A stretch of DNA of 64,000 bases from Arctic95D-9 sp035967665 (GCA_035967665.1 JAYWLB010000084.1:1-64000), one strand, 5' to 3'; positions 52,412-62,061 are shown, counted from the stretch's first letter. Program-made: numbers and translations. The notes: generated by a model from the sequence alone, not told the origin.

Positions 52412-53818
52412 ATGAAGACCCGTGATTTTTCCTGCAACCGCTACGACGCCCCAACCTGGTCGCGCCGGAAACTGCTGCAATCGGCGGGAGCGGGTTTTGG
52501 TTCTCTGGCTTTGTCAGGGCTCGCGCATGGCGAGGGTAGTGGCGTGGGCTTTCACCATGCTCCACGGGCGAAGCGGGTCATCTTCCTTTTTATGCATGGC
52601 GGGCCTTCACAGGTGGATACCTTTGACTACAAGCCGGAGCTTCAGAAGCATGACGGGGGGAAGTTGCCCTACGCTCCGGCTAGGAATCTGGATCCCAGCG
52701 CGACGAGTCAGGCCAAACTTCTCGGGTCTCCGTGGGAGTTTTCCCAACATGGAGAGTCCGGTTTATGGGTCAGTGAGCTTTTTCCCGAGGTCGCAAAGCA
52801 CGTTGATGATCTCTGTGTGATCCGCTCGATGCAGAGCAAGGGACAGTCCCACGGGCAGGCGGTGTGCATGCTTCATACGGGAACGGACAATTTCGTGCGG
52901 CCTTCGGTCGGGTCCTGGGTTAGCTACGGTCTCGGTAGTGAGAACAGCGACCTCCCGGGCTTCGTTAGTATCAGTCCTTCGGCAACGCACGGCGGCCCCC
53001 GGAACTACGGTCCGGCCTTCCTGCCGGCGGCGCATCAGGCGACGACAATCGGGAGGAACGGGAAGCTCGAAGCGAACGCGAATTTCAGCTATCTGAAATC
53101 GAAAAACAGCGCAGATATTCAAGCGCGGAAACTGGCTCTGCTTCGGGAAATGAATCAGGAGCATTTGGCTAAAACCGGCAACGGTCAGGTCGAGGGAATG
53201 ATCGAATCAATGGAGATGGCCTTCAGGATGCAGGCTTCGGCACCGTCTGTGATCAGTATCGACGACGAATCTGAGGCGACCCGCGAAATGTATGGAATCG
53301 GGACGAAGGAAACCGACAATTTCGGCCGGCAGTGTCTTCTCGCGCGGCGCTTTGCTGAGTCCGGGGTTCGTTATCTCCAGGTTTCGACGCCGAATGTCTG
53401 GGATCAGCACGGTAATCTCAAGAAGGGACACGAGGAGAATGCGCTTGCGGTGGATAAGCCGATCTCAGGACTCCTAACCGATCTCAAACAGCGGGGACTG
53501 CTCGAAGATACCCTGGTTGTCTGGGGCGGGGAGTTCGGGCGAACCCCGATTGTGCAGGGCGCGAACGGAAGGGATCACAATCCGCAGGGCTTTTGCATGT
53601 GGCTCGCCGGTGGCGGGGTCAAAGGAGGCATGGCCTATGGGGAGACGGACGAATTCGGCTACTACGCGGTGAAGAATAAGGTTCACATGCACGATCTCCA
53701 CGCCACGATTCTGCATTTGCTGGGAATCGATCATCTCAGGCTGACTTACCCTTATGCCGGAAGGGACTTTCGACTAACCGATGTCTACGGCCACGTCGTC
53801 AGCGATATTTTCGCATAG
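52412..53818 (+). CDS. DUF1501 domain protein with Tat signal
   Basis: A 468-residue exported protein. Arg18-Arg19 in SRRKLLQSAG is a twin-arginine signal. DUF1501 motifs include VIFLFMHGGPSQVDTFDY, QCLLARRFAESGVRYLQV and VVWGGEFGRTPIVQG, and the C-terminal HATILHLLGIDHLRLTY. It is the second DUF1501 protein in the window but longer than the one at 37398-38702 and paired with the cytochrome-containing PSD protein. The 11-bp gap to that gene supports an operon. Same superfamily caveats: fold known, reaction unknown. Confidence 0.93.
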   Translation: MKTRDFSCNRYDAPTWSRRKLLQSAGAGFGSLALSGLAHGEGSGVGFHHAPRAKRVIFLFMHGGPSQVDTFDYKPELQKHDGGKLPYAPARNLDPSATSQAKLLGSPWEFSQHGESGLWVSELFPEVAKHVDDLCVIRSMQSKGQSHGQAVCMLHTGTDNFVRPSVGSWVSYGLGSENSDLPGFVSISPSATHGGPRNYGPAFLPAAHQATTIGRNGKLEANANFSYLKSKNSADIQARKLALLREMNQEHLAKTGNGQVEGMIESMEMAFRMQASAPSVISIDDESEATREMYGIGTKETDNFGRQCLLARRFAESGVRYLQVSTPNVWDQHGNLKKGHEENALAVDKPISGLLTDLKQRGLLEDTLVVWGGEFGRTPIVQGANGRDHNPQGFCMWLAGGGVKGGMAYGETDEFGYYAVKNKVHMHDLHATILHLLGIDHLRLTYPYAGRDFRLTDVYGHVVSDIFA

Positions 53819-53883
53819 CTGCGGGGATGTTGATAAAGGTGTTAAAACGACGGCGCGACCAGGAAGCGGTTGGGGTTCCAGAC

Positions 53884-55440
53884 TTATGATTCTGCGAGCG
53901 GCAGGGTGATTTCAAAGAGGGTCTGTTCGAGGGTGGATTCGACGAGCCAGATGCGTCCGCCGTGCCCTTCGATAATTTCCTGAACGAGACTGAGTCCGAG
54001 GCCGAAGCCTTCGGTATTCCGTGAGCGCGACTTGTCGACGCGATGGAAACGATCGAAAACGAGGCTTTGCTCCGCCTCCGGGATGGGCGGTCCCGTGTTC
54101 GCGATCCGCATCCGGATTTGGCCTTTGCGGTCGCTCGCTTTCATCGCGATTTTGATGGAGCCGTCGTCGAAGTTGTAGCGCACCGCGTTGGTGATTAAAT
54201 TGAGGAAAGCCTGACGCAGGAGAACGACATCCCCTTCAAAACTGATGCCGGGTGAGATGTCTGCTGAAATCGTGATCGACTTAGGCAGGGCGAGGATTTC
54301 AGCGTCTTCGACGAGTCCTTCCAGCTCTTCACTGAGATCGATTGTTTCGTGGCGATGAACGAGCTGACCGACGTCCGCCTTTGCGAGAAGCATGAGTGAT
54401 TCAATGATTTCCTTGAGTCGCTGAACCTCCTCGCGGGCGACGACAAATTTGTCGTGAGCGCCGGAATCGGGATCGCACTCGCGGATCGCCGATTCGATTT
54501 CACCCTGCATGATCGCGATAGGCGTCTTCAGTTCGTGGGAGACATCAGCGCTGAAGCGGTTGGCGTGGCGAAAGCTCCCTTCGAGCCGCTTGATCATGTG
54601 ATTGAGCACCTCGATGAGGTCAGTGATTTCTGAATCCGAGTGAGGGCTCTCCGGTATCCTCTCACTGAGATCTGCCGCCGTAATCTTGCTCGCAGCGTTC
54701 GAGATCGTCCGGATGGGACGCAGGGCACGATCCACCACGATCCACGCACCGATTGCGATCAGTGCCAGCGAGATGGGAATGCCGAGGAGAAAGAGAGTTC
54801 GGAACCCGCGAAGTTCCGCCAGAGTGGGCGTTTGATCAACGGCCCCGACGAGACGGTATCCCCGACCGTCAATTTTGATGCCTCGCCATGTTTTGTTTTC
54901 CCAGTGAAAGGTCGTCAGCTCGGTGGTCTCGCGTCCGGGCCCTTCGCCGCCGCGCGGCTCATGGTGCGGTGGGTGGCCTTCTCTGCCCCCTTTGGGGAGG
55001 CCTTTGGAAGAGCCTTCCTTCGGGCCTTTAGAGAAATCGTCGGAGCGGGGCGGAGGGCCTTTCTGACTGAACGCCCAATCGGGGCGCCGGGGCGGGATCG
55101 GCTCCGATAGAGTGAAATCACCCGGAAGGGCGCGTTGCCACTCGGTCGAGGGTGCGAAAAAGATCGACTCATCCTCGATGCGGTCCTCTACAAGGAGGAG
55201 AAGCGATCCCTCCTCAATTTCCGCGCCGAAGGTCGCTTCGAAGTCCTCGCGGGCTTGATCAAAATCAGCTCTCGGGTGCAGATCCCTGACAACCCTCGAA
55301 AAGCGCTTCATGATTTCGAGATCAGCCCGGTCGTGCTGGGTGTTTTCAATCAGTCGCCATGTTACGACTGACAAAGCGATAAGAATGATTCCCGATAGAA
55401 CCGTCGACAAAAGCACGAGTTTTAACCGGAGCGAGCGCAT
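53884..55440 (-). CDS. Sensor histidine kinase
   Basis: A 518-residue membrane kinase: transmembrane helices at about 9-30 and 225-245, with a periplasmic sensor region between containing a Lys/Gly/Pro-rich low-complexity stretch near 130-165. A HAMP domain follows, then HisKA with VSHELKTPIAIM (phospho-accepting His) and the ATPase domain with N-box NAVRYN and GFGLGLSLV. It is encoded 3 bp after its response regulator. The signal sensed is unknown. Lengthy sensor region distinguishes it from short QseC-like kinases. Confidence 0.95.
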   Translation of the reverse strand: MRSLRLKLVLLSTVLSGIILIALSVVTWRLIENTQHDRADLEIMKRFSRVVRDLHPRADFDQAREDFEATFGAEIEEGSLLLLVEDRIEDESIFFAPSTEWQRALPGDFTLSEPIPPRRPDWAFSQKGPPPRSDDFSKGPKEGSSKGLPKGGREGHPPHHEPRGGEGPGRETTELTTFHWENKTWRGIKIDGRGYRLVGAVDQTPTLAELRGFRTLFLLGIPISLALIAIGAWIVVDRALRPIRTISNAASKITAADLSERIPESPHSDSEITDLIEVLNHMIKRLEGSFRHANRFSADVSHELKTPIAIMQGEIESAIRECDPDSGAHDKFVVAREEVQRLKEIIESLMLLAKADVGQLVHRHETIDLSEELEGLVEDAEILALPKSITISADISPGISFEGDVVLLRQAFLNLITNAVRYNFDDGSIKIAMKASDRKGQIRMRIANTGPPIPEAEQSLVFDRFHRVDKSRSRNTEGFGLGLSLVQEIIEGHGGRIWLVESTLEQTLFEITLPLAES

Positions 55441-55443
55441 CGA

Positions 55444-56118
55444 TCAGGTTTGTTCTTTGATGCGGTAGCCCACGCCGCGGACGGTCTCGACGAGTTTGCT
55501 ATCGAACTCCTTGTCGATCTTCTTTCTGATTCTCTGGATGTAGACGTCGACGAGGTTGGTGTCAGGATCAAAATTATAGTTCCAGACGTGCTCGCAAATC
55601 TGCATGCGGCTGAGAACGCGGCCGGGGCTGCGCATGAGGAATTCCAGAAGCGAAAACTCTCTCATCGAAAGATTAATCTCTTCGCCGCCGCGGCGGACAG
55701 TGTGTTGAACGAGGTCCATGACGAGATCGTCGGCCTTCAAGAGGTGGGACGGTTCGCCGCTGGCGCGTCTCACGACGGTGTGGAGCCGGGCAACGAGTTC
55801 CTCGATGTAAAAGGGTTTTGTCAGGTAGTCATCAGCTCCGAGGTTGAGTCCCTCAAGGCGTTCGTCGAGTTCCGCTCTCGCCGTGAGTAAAATCACGGGG
55901 ACGGCGTTGTCGCGTTTTCGCAGGTTTTTGAGAATGCTCAAGCCGTCACGGCCGGGGAGCATGATATCGAGGACGATGGCGTCATAGGGCTCGGTGATGG
56001 CGAGCGCGTAGCCGTCGTCACCGTTATCGGTCGTATCGACGACGAAGCCTTGCTCTTTGAGTCCTTTGCAAATGAAGGAATTGATTCGTTCTTGATCTTC
56101 AACGACGAGGACTCTCAT
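55444..56118 (-). CDS. OmpR-family response regulator
   Basis: A 224-residue DNA-binding regulator. The receiver domain (1 to about 120) has the acidic pair Glu7-Asp8, phosphorylated Asp51 in AIVLDIMLPG, and Lys101 in LTKPF. The C-terminal winged helix (about 130-222) has REFSLLEFLMRSPGRVLSR and VDVYIQRIRKKID. It is the upstream gene of the pair with the histidine kinase. A hairpin at 56151-56182 separates it from the peroxidase gene. Confidence 0.96.
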   Translation of the reverse strand: MRVLVVEDQERINSFICKGLKEQGFVVDTTDNGDDGYALAITEPYDAIVLDIMLPGRDGLSILKNLRKRDNAVPVILLTARAELDERLEGLNLGADDYLTKPFYIEELVARLHTVVRRASGEPSHLLKADDLVMDLVQHTVRRGGEEINLSMREFSLLEFLMRSPGRVLSRMQICEHVWNYNFDPDTNLVDVYIQRIRKKIDKEFDSKLVETVRGVGYRIKEQT

Positions 56119-56150
56119 AGGAATTGCTTATGGAACATGGGAATAAAGAG

Positions 56151-56182
56151 GGGGCACAGCAAGAAAAAATCTGCTGTGCCCC
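56151..56182 (-). terminator. 11-bp perfect hairpin between peroxidase and response-regulator genes
   Basis: ggggcacagca (56151-56161) pairs perfectly with 56172-56182 across a 10-nt loop. On the minus strand it follows the peroxidase stop and is followed by a moderately T-rich run, so it probably ends the peroxidase transcript and insulates the two-component genes. Confidence 0.6.
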
Positions 56183-56204
56183 GTCGGGATTGGCAGGTTG
56201 AGAT

Positions 56205-58025
56205 TTAACGTCTCCGGGGAGGAGGTCGGTGACCTTTGGGGCCGCCACCGGGAACGCCGCCCTGAACCGCTTCCAGCATTCTCTCAACCTGCCAAAGGTC
56301 TTCGGGCAATTCACGGTCTATTTCTGTATTTCGCTTGATGATGCGGGCGAGGGTCTGTCCTTCCACGAGGCGTTGAACTTCCTGTGGAAGATGATTTTGA
56401 TACCAGAACCGGTCGCCATCACGCAAACGTCTGAATTGATCGACGAGAACGGCATGGATCGTGGCTCCCACCATCGCCCCGCGGACCGGTTTTTCGGCAA
56501 GGCCGCCAACCCAGACGTCCATCAGGTCGACGCTGCCGTAGACTTCTTTAAGTTTCTCCTGAAGCTCGTCGTCGGGGGTGATGTCATCAAAGTCATCGAC
56601 GGCATCGAGTCCATAGGCTTCGCGAACTGCATTGAAACCGGGAAGTCCGTGATCTCTGCCTCGCTGGATGTTGAGGGTGGCGAGATCAAAGCCGCCCGCT
56701 CCGGGAGGTCCGAAGAGGAAATTGCGGACATCGTCGACGACGAGCGTATCAATTTCCTGCGCAGGCTGATGGGCGAGCCCTCTCAGAAGTGGTTCGATTC
56801 CTCCTTCGTTGATGATTTTGGTGGGATCAAAGAAGGCCGAAGCGAGATCAAGGTGACCTTCATCGACTTCTTTGAGGCGACGGTCGAGGCGCAGGAGCCG
56901 GCTCGACAGCATGGTGTGTCCGAAACGGTATGATGCGGTCGCGAACGCATTGGTAATTCCGGCATTGGCTCCTTTGTTATAGCCACGGTAGCGGGGAAGG
57001 GCTCTCTCTCCGAGGAGGCGGGGGAGGAATTCTTCATAGGTGATGACCTGCATTTCCGCCCCGACAATGGCGCGGGCCGCTTCATAGATCTGATCACCTG
57101 TGAGCCCCGGATTGGCCTTGGCGATGCCCTTCGCCCAGTAGTTGTGCTCACGAAGAAAGACGGTGTGGAGAGCGGTCAGGGCAACCTGCTCATTTGCCCG
57201 GAAGTCACCGGCAATGAAGAAGTTCGAAGCGAGTGGTGACGGGGCATTGGGCAGAGCGTTCACGTTGAAGGGCAGCAGATTGCCTTCGCTGGTTCTGAGC
57301 ATTCCGGTTCCGTCATTGGCACGGAGGTCATCGGCGCGCTCCTGGTTTGATCCATAGACATTGGAGGCATCGATGTAGGCAGTGATCTCGTTGAACTGCT
57401 CGCGAACCCCGTTGACCACTTCGCTGTAGGAACGGTCGAGAGTGATTTCGGCAGTGCCGGTTGATTGAGGATCGAAAAAGGCGTCTCCGGCAGGGACCGC
57501 GACATTAAATTCTTCAACCGGCTCCGCAGTCGGTGTCTCGGTGATATCGTGGTCGAGAAACTGGCCCCACTGCCAAATGAAGTCCGAGGCACGGTAGCGA
57601 TTCAGAACCGTTCCCTCCTGCGCGCAGATCTCGTTGCTGATCGTGCGGGGATTGGGGCGATCATCGCCGGAGGGTTCGCTTATGCCGTCGGAGTAGTCAG
57701 CGGCGGCTCGGCGGAGAAAGGGAATGTCGGCAGCTCCCCATTCAGGGTTGGCGATGTTGTTGTTCGTTCCATCGATAGTCCGGTATTCATCGGGAAACAC
57801 GAGCGTGCGGGGCCCCATTTTTACCGTGCCCGGTTTCTTCATGTTCGGGGGCTGAATCTCAGCTCCCCGTTTGTCGCGTTTTGGCAGATCGTTCGGCGAG
57901 CGGCGCTTTCGTTCCTGTGCGAAGAGATTTCCGGAAAGAGAGAGCAGCATGATCGCCACAAGGGCGGATCGGCCGGTGCTGCGAGTGGGTTTCAGGGCGG
58001 TTTGAGAGGGACTTTTCACTTCCAT
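56205..58025 (-). CDS. Animal-type (peroxidasin-like) haem peroxidase, exported
   Basis: A 606-residue protein with a signal peptide (about 20-36 after a basic N-terminus, ending LFAQ). The peroxidase domain (about 75-575) shows distal His159 in WGQFLDHDIT, catalytic Arg292 in FLREHNYW, and proximal His370 in RFGHTML, as in the peroxidase-cyclooxygenase superfamily. It oxidises halides, phenols or similar donors with hydrogen peroxide outside the cytoplasm; sequence does not show which. The C-terminus is Arg/Pro-rich. The gene is followed by a terminator-like hairpin before the two-component pair. Confidence 0.94.
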   Translation of the reverse strand: MEVKSPSQTALKPTRSTGRSALVAIMLLSLSGNLFAQERKRRSPNDLPKRDKRGAEIQPPNMKKPGTVKMGPRTLVFPDEYRTIDGTNNNIANPEWGAADIPFLRRAAADYSDGISEPSGDDRPNPRTISNEICAQEGTVLNRYRASDFIWQWGQFLDHDITETPTAEPVEEFNVAVPAGDAFFDPQSTGTAEITLDRSYSEVVNGVREQFNEITAYIDASNVYGSNQERADDLRANDGTGMLRTSEGNLLPFNVNALPNAPSPLASNFFIAGDFRANEQVALTALHTVFLREHNYWAKGIAKANPGLTGDQIYEAARAIVGAEMQVITYEEFLPRLLGERALPRYRGYNKGANAGITNAFATASYRFGHTMLSSRLLRLDRRLKEVDEGHLDLASAFFDPTKIINEGGIEPLLRGLAHQPAQEIDTLVVDDVRNFLFGPPGAGGFDLATLNIQRGRDHGLPGFNAVREAYGLDAVDDFDDITPDDELQEKLKEVYGSVDLMDVWVGGLAEKPVRGAMVGATIHAVLVDQFRRLRDGDRFWYQNHLPQEVQRLVEGQTLARIIKRNTEIDRELPEDLWQVERMLEAVQGGVPGGGPKGHRPPPRRR

Positions 58026-58166
58026 ACCCCAAATAAGACTTTCAACCTGACATTAAAATGAACGCTAAGATGACAGTTTCGTTAGAATTGAAGATTCTTT
58101 TGAGGAGCGAAGGCGCCGCCGTCTCCCATTGCGGTGATCGACGCTCAAAGTGCGAACTATCATTCG

Positions 58167-59513
58167 CTAAACCGCGCCATAGGCGTGCATGGCTTCGGCG
58201 ACTTTTTTGAAGCCGGCGATGTTGGAGCCGTCGATGTAATCGACACGCTCTTCGCCCTGTCCTTCCCTGACGCAGCGGCCATGGATCTCCGACATGATAC
58301 GCTGGAGGCGTCGGTCAACCTCCTCAGGTTCCCAGCTGATACGCATCGCGTTTTGACTTTGCTCAAGCCCGCTCACCGCAACCCCTCCTGCGTTTGAGGC
58401 CTTGCCGGGAGCGAGAAGAACTCCGGCTTCACGCAGGATTTCCACTGCCTCGACTGATGTGGGCATGTTAGCTCCCTCACACACCGCAATAACACCATTC
58501 TTAACGAGCTCTTTTGCGCCTTCGGCTTCCAGCTCGTTCTGGGTGGCGCAGGGCATCGCGATGTCGCAATCCACTCCCCAGGGCCGTTTGCCGGCATGGT
58601 AGGTGATCCCGGTTTCATTCAGTTCGGAAAGTCGCCCGCGTTTTTTCTCCTTCAACTCCTGAATAGTTTCCCATTGTTCAATGGTGAGGCCGTCAGGGGC
58701 GTGGATAAAGCCTTTCGAGTCACTCATTGTAACGACCTTCGCCCGCTTCTGAATTAATTTCTGAGCTCCGTAGAGAGCGACATTGCCACTGCCGCTCACC
58801 GCAACGCGTTTGCCTTCCAGTTCGAAATCGTGATGATGGAGCATGTTCTCGCAAAAATAGACACAGCCCCAACCCGTTGCCTCGGTCCGCACCGCACTTC
58901 CGCCGAATGAGAGTCCCTTGCCGGTGAGAACGCCGCTCCATCGATTCTCCAACCGCATATACTGGCCGAATAGAAAGCTCACTTCCCGACCTCCCACGCC
59001 GATGTCGCCGGCGGGAACGTCGATATCCTCGCCGATGTGACGGTGAAGTTCCGTCATCATCGAATGGCAGAATCGCATTACTTCGCGTCTGCTTTTTCCT
59101 TTGGGATTGAAATTCGAACCTCCTTTGGCACCGCCCATCGGGAGACCGGTGAGGCTGTTTTTGAAAATCTGTTCGAATCCGAGAAATTTCAGAATGCTCT
59201 GAGTCACCGAGGGATGAAACCGGAGCCCGCCTTTGTAGGGTCCCAGTGCGTGGTTGAACTGAACCCTCCAGGCGCGGTTGGCCCGAATCTCGCCGTCGTC
59301 CGTTTCCCAGGTGACGCGAAAAGTGATGATGCGATCCGGCTCGGTGATGCGCTCCAGAATCTGCGAGCGGCGCAGGTCATCCTGTTGCAGATACCAGGGC
59401 ATCACGGACGCTGCCACCTCATGAACCGCTTGTTGAAATTCGATTTCGTAAGGGTTCCTCTTCTTGAGGCCGGTCATGAAATTATCGAGTTCTTTTTGCT
59501 CTGCTGGAGTCAT
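58167..59513 (-). CDS. gdhA: NADP-type glutamate dehydrogenase
   Basis: A 448-residue enzyme catalysing reductive amination of 2-oxoglutarate to glutamate for ammonium assimilation. Substrate motifs include GPYKGGLRFHPSV (91-103), the Lys-bearing PMGGAKGG (125-132), the catalytic Asp170 region DVPAGDIGVGGREV, and a C-terminal SNAGGVAVSGLEQSQNA. Size and sequence are those of hexameric small GDH. ATG 59513 is preferred; a TTG 21 codons upstream gives an unrelated extension. A leader rich in C and T precedes the start. No other nitrogen genes adjoin. Confidence 0.95.
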   Translation of the reverse strand: MTPAEQKELDNFMTGLKKRNPYEIEFQQAVHEVAASVMPWYLQQDDLRRSQILERITEPDRIITFRVTWETDDGEIRANRAWRVQFNHALGPYKGGLRFHPSVTQSILKFLGFEQIFKNSLTGLPMGGAKGGSNFNPKGKSRREVMRFCHSMMTELHRHIGEDIDVPAGDIGVGGREVSFLFGQYMRLENRWSGVLTGKGLSFGGSAVRTEATGWGCVYFCENMLHHHDFELEGKRVAVSGSGNVALYGAQKLIQKRAKVVTMSDSKGFIHAPDGLTIEQWETIQELKEKKRGRLSELNETGITYHAGKRPWGVDCDIAMPCATQNELEAEGAKELVKNGVIAVCEGANMPTSVEAVEILREAGVLLAPGKASNAGGVAVSGLEQSQNAMRISWEPEEVDRRLQRIMSEIHGRCVREGQGEERVDYIDGSNIAGFKKVAEAMHAYGAV

Positions 59514-59600
59514 CGAAGGAAAGAGAAAAGTGTTAGAGTATCGTTTTGTGAGAGATTCAGGAGTAAACCTACTCAATTGAGACGCGCTCTGACAAGATTC

Positions 59601-60299
59601 TTACGAATCTGTTTCCTCTTTCCGGCTGAACGGAAGCATCAGAAGGGCAAAGACTGCTGTTCCTATCAATGCCAGCCAGAGAACCCGAATCGGGTAGGGG
59701 CCCAGTCCGTCGATGGGGCTGGGCTGGAGAGGTTTGGTTTCCCCTGCAAAGCCATAATTCCACCCTGTAATGCGATCGAGAATGAAGAGGAAGGCGAGGT
59801 AGCCCAGAGTGATTGCGAGGCTCAACCCGAAGTCTTTCCAGGTCGGGCGAAAACGGTCAATGACGAGACACCAGAGAACGGCGAAGAGGATGAAGATGTG
59901 ATAGATCCAGAAGATCCAGAATTCAACGAGAGCGGGACCGGCTGCCAGTGAGGGAGTCAGAAACGCCCACGTCGAAAGGCCCAGCGCCCAGAAATACAGC
60001 AACGACTGTGCCCGGCGCGACTTTTTCCAGAGAGCGAATGCGCTGACGAGATTGGCGAGGTTGCAAAATTGAAGTGGAAGCGCCTGATCCCAGCTGAAAC
60101 GCGAGGGAACGAGCCAGAAACCTGTGTTGAGGAGCCAGGCGCCGAGGCAACCGAGGGCAATGGCGTGCCGGAGTCTCAGTTGTCGCCGCTCGTGACCGGC
60201 AAGTGCTTTCCCTTTCCAGGTGATTGCCGCCCCGAGAAGCCCGCAGATCAGGAGTGTGAGGAGATGGGTCGTCGATCCGACGTGAAACACTTCGCTCAT
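59601..60299 (-). CDS. TIGR02206-type integral membrane protein (YwaF-like)
   Basis: A 232-residue polytopic protein with six to seven predicted transmembrane helices. The conserved LPLQFCNLANLVSAFALW segment after the third helix matches the TIGR02206/YwaF family, whose function is unknown. It ends in a short acidic tail. Its start overlaps the DUF2071 gene stop by four bases (60296-60299), implying translational coupling. Confidence 0.82.
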   Translation of the reverse strand: MSEVFHVGSTTHLLTLLICGLLGAAITWKGKALAGHERRQLRLRHAIALGCLGAWLLNTGFWLVPSRFSWDQALPLQFCNLANLVSAFALWKKSRRAQSLLYFWALGLSTWAFLTPSLAAGPALVEFWIFWIYHIFILFAVLWCLVIDRFRPTWKDFGLSLAITLGYLAFLFILDRITGWNYGFAGETKPLQPSPIDGLGPYPIRVLWLALIGTAVFALLMLPFSRKEETDS

Positions 60300-61045
60300 A
60301 ACACCGGCTCGATCGCAAATACAGAGACATCGACACCATGGGACATCACTGAGTGATCGGGTTCACGGTCTCCAATCTCAAATCCCGCCTGCTCGATCGC
60401 CTCGCCCCGCCATTGTTCCACATGAGCTTCCACGAGTGGGTAGGGGCTGTGGTGGACCTGACCGATACTGTTCTTCATTTCCTTCTCATGATGAGCAAAG
60501 AGATAGTATCGTTCCACCAAAAAATACTCGAAGGAACCGGGCGTGGGAGCGGGCAAAGGAGCACCTGCGGAGTAGATGAACCGGGTTGTCTCGTCAGGGT
60601 GAGTTCTGCGAGTGCAGGAATAATGAATCTGGTTGTCGCGGTTCTCTGCCGTCATATCGGCACGATGGTAGGGGAGGTGAAAGAATCTTCTCGCGACGGA
60701 CACGGCGAGTGATTGATTGGCATCGAGAGAGTAAAACCAGACTCCGGGTCGGCCATATTCGTCGTGGACGTAGGTCCTGACATTCATCTCGAGGAAGTTG
60801 GAGATACCCGGCACTGCCGGCAGAAAACGCGGGCGGATATTCTGCATGTAAAAAGGGACCAGCCCGATCCAGGCACGACCCTCGTGGAGGTCCGGGTAGA
60901 GCCCGTCCGGAAGTGTCGCGGCGATTGACTCCACGCTCACTTCCCAATGGAGGAACAAGAGCTCGCTCCAGCGTTGATACATCACCGGTGACGCATTCGG
61001 GCGCTGCGTTGCCGCAAAGCGATCCTCAAGAGTGGGATGTTTCAT
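60296..61045 (-). CDS. DUF2071 (YqjF-like) protein
   Basis: A 249-residue cytoplasmic protein of the DUF2071 family, recognisable from MYQRWSELLFLHWEV, LPDGLYPDLHEGRAWIGLVPF and FLEMNVRTYVHDEYGRPGVWF, plus LVERYYLFAHHEKE and VEAHVEQW at the end. The biochemical role is unknown. ATG 61045 is preferred; reading from 61198 adds 51 residues with no family similarity. It is coupled to the downstream YwaF-like gene by an ATGA overlap. Confidence 0.85.
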   Translation of the reverse strand: MKHPTLEDRFAATQRPNASPVMYQRWSELLFLHWEVSVESIAATLPDGLYPDLHEGRAWIGLVPFYMQNIRPRFLPAVPGISNFLEMNVRTYVHDEYGRPGVWFYSLDANQSLAVSVARRFFHLPYHRADMTAENRDNQIHYSCTRRTHPDETTRFIYSAGAPLPAPTPGSFEYFLVERYYLFAHHEKEMKNSIGQVHHSPYPLVEAHVEQWRGEAIEQAGFEIGDREPDHSVMSHGVDVSVFAIEPVL

Positions 61046-61234
61046 GAATGAACCGTCGCCCGAATCGAAGGATTCTCGAACCGTTTTCTTCGTGAAAGAT
61101 TGCCGCGCGGTAACGAGCAGGCGATTGGCGACGGCCGCTTGCAGAGAATCGGGCAGTGGCGGGAGTCTTCGCCCAATCTCCCATAGTGAGACTGCCACGA
61201 TCGGAGCCTATTCTTTACTCCTTTACTTCTCTCC

Positions 61235-62059
61235 CTAATACAACTGCCCCTTGCGGTAGGCTGCCGGAGAAATCCCACGATGCTGCTTTAACATGCGGCT
61301 GAAGTAATAACGGTTCGGAAAGCCACAGTTTTCAGCGACTTGCTCGATTGACTGGTCGGTGTGACGCAGCAAATGGCAGGAGCGATCGAGTCGGTAATTG
61401 AGCAGCACGCTCATGGGAGCCATTCTCACCTGAGAGCGGAAGAGATGATTCAAATTTCTAACACTCACTCCGGCGGAGCGGGCCGCGTCCTCAGCGTTCA
61501 CCTTTCGGGCGAGGTTGCTGTGGAGGAACTCCATCGCTTTTTCGACGCGGTGATCGAGTTTCTGGTCGGACCAGGCTTCGGAGGGAAGTTTTCCCAGAGC
61601 GTGAATCACAAGTGATGCCGATTCCCAGTTGTAGGGCTCTCCCTTGGCGTTGGCGAGTGTTTCGAGAAGTGCTTCGGCTACGGAATCAAGCGGGTGTGCG
61701 TAGATTCCCGGAACAGAGAGAAGGTCCGACCTGCCCAGGATAAAGTGGACATACCACTTGGAAAAAGGCTCAGGATTGTGAGAGCTAATCGTGGTGCGGG
61801 GAGGGATCAGGTAAAGATTTCCGGGGAGCAGCTCCTGGTCGATCTCGTTGATTGTGACAACGGCGCGGCCCTCGACGGGACAATAGAGCCGCCAGTAGGG
61901 GTCGTTGAGTTTTTCAAGATTCCACTTCGTCAGATTGATCTTCCGGGTCGCCAGAATCTCCAGTGACATGCCGGGAAGCATGACTTCACGCTCTCCTTCC
62001 ACCTGATGGGGGGATTCTTCGGGGACAAGGCTGAAGAAGGTGTCTTTTTTTGTGCTCAT
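61235..62059 (-). CDS. AraC-family transcriptional regulator
   Basis: A 274-residue regulator: N-terminal cupin-like sensor domain (about 20-150, including VEGRAVVTINEIDQELLPGN and LYLIPPRTTISS) and C-terminal double helix-turn-helix (about 170-272) with AEDAARSAGVSVRNLNHLF and the second helix IEQVAENCGFPNRYYFSRML. AraC proteins of this type usually sense a sugar or metabolite and act near the -35 box. The region just upstream holds paired direct repeats (62062-62149) that may be its operators. The DUF2071 gene lies 189 bp downstream on the same strand. Confidence 0.93.
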   Translation of the reverse strand: MSTKKDTFFSLVPEESPHQVEGEREVMLPGMSLEILATRKINLTKWNLEKLNDPYWRLYCPVEGRAVVTINEIDQELLPGNLYLIPPRTTISSHNPEPFSKWYVHFILGRSDLLSVPGIYAHPLDSVAEALLETLANAKGEPYNWESASLVIHALGKLPSEAWSDQKLDHRVEKAMEFLHSNLARKVNAEDAARSAGVSVRNLNHLFRSQVRMAPMSVLLNYRLDRSCHLLRHTDQSIEQVAENCGFPNRYYFSRMLKQHRGISPAAYRKGQLY

Positions 62060-62061
62060 TT

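Noticed and set aside
53819..53883. Terminator between DUF1501 and the histidine kinase gene
   Set aside because: I could find no convincing stem and T-run in this 65-bp convergent gap.
56786..56800. T-loop-like ggttcgattcc suggesting a tRNA
   Set aside because: It lies within the peroxidase coding region and no acceptor or anticodon stem surrounds it.
61046..61198. N-terminal extension of the DUF2071 protein
   Set aside because: The 51 added residues have no DUF2071 similarity; ATG 61045 fits the family length.
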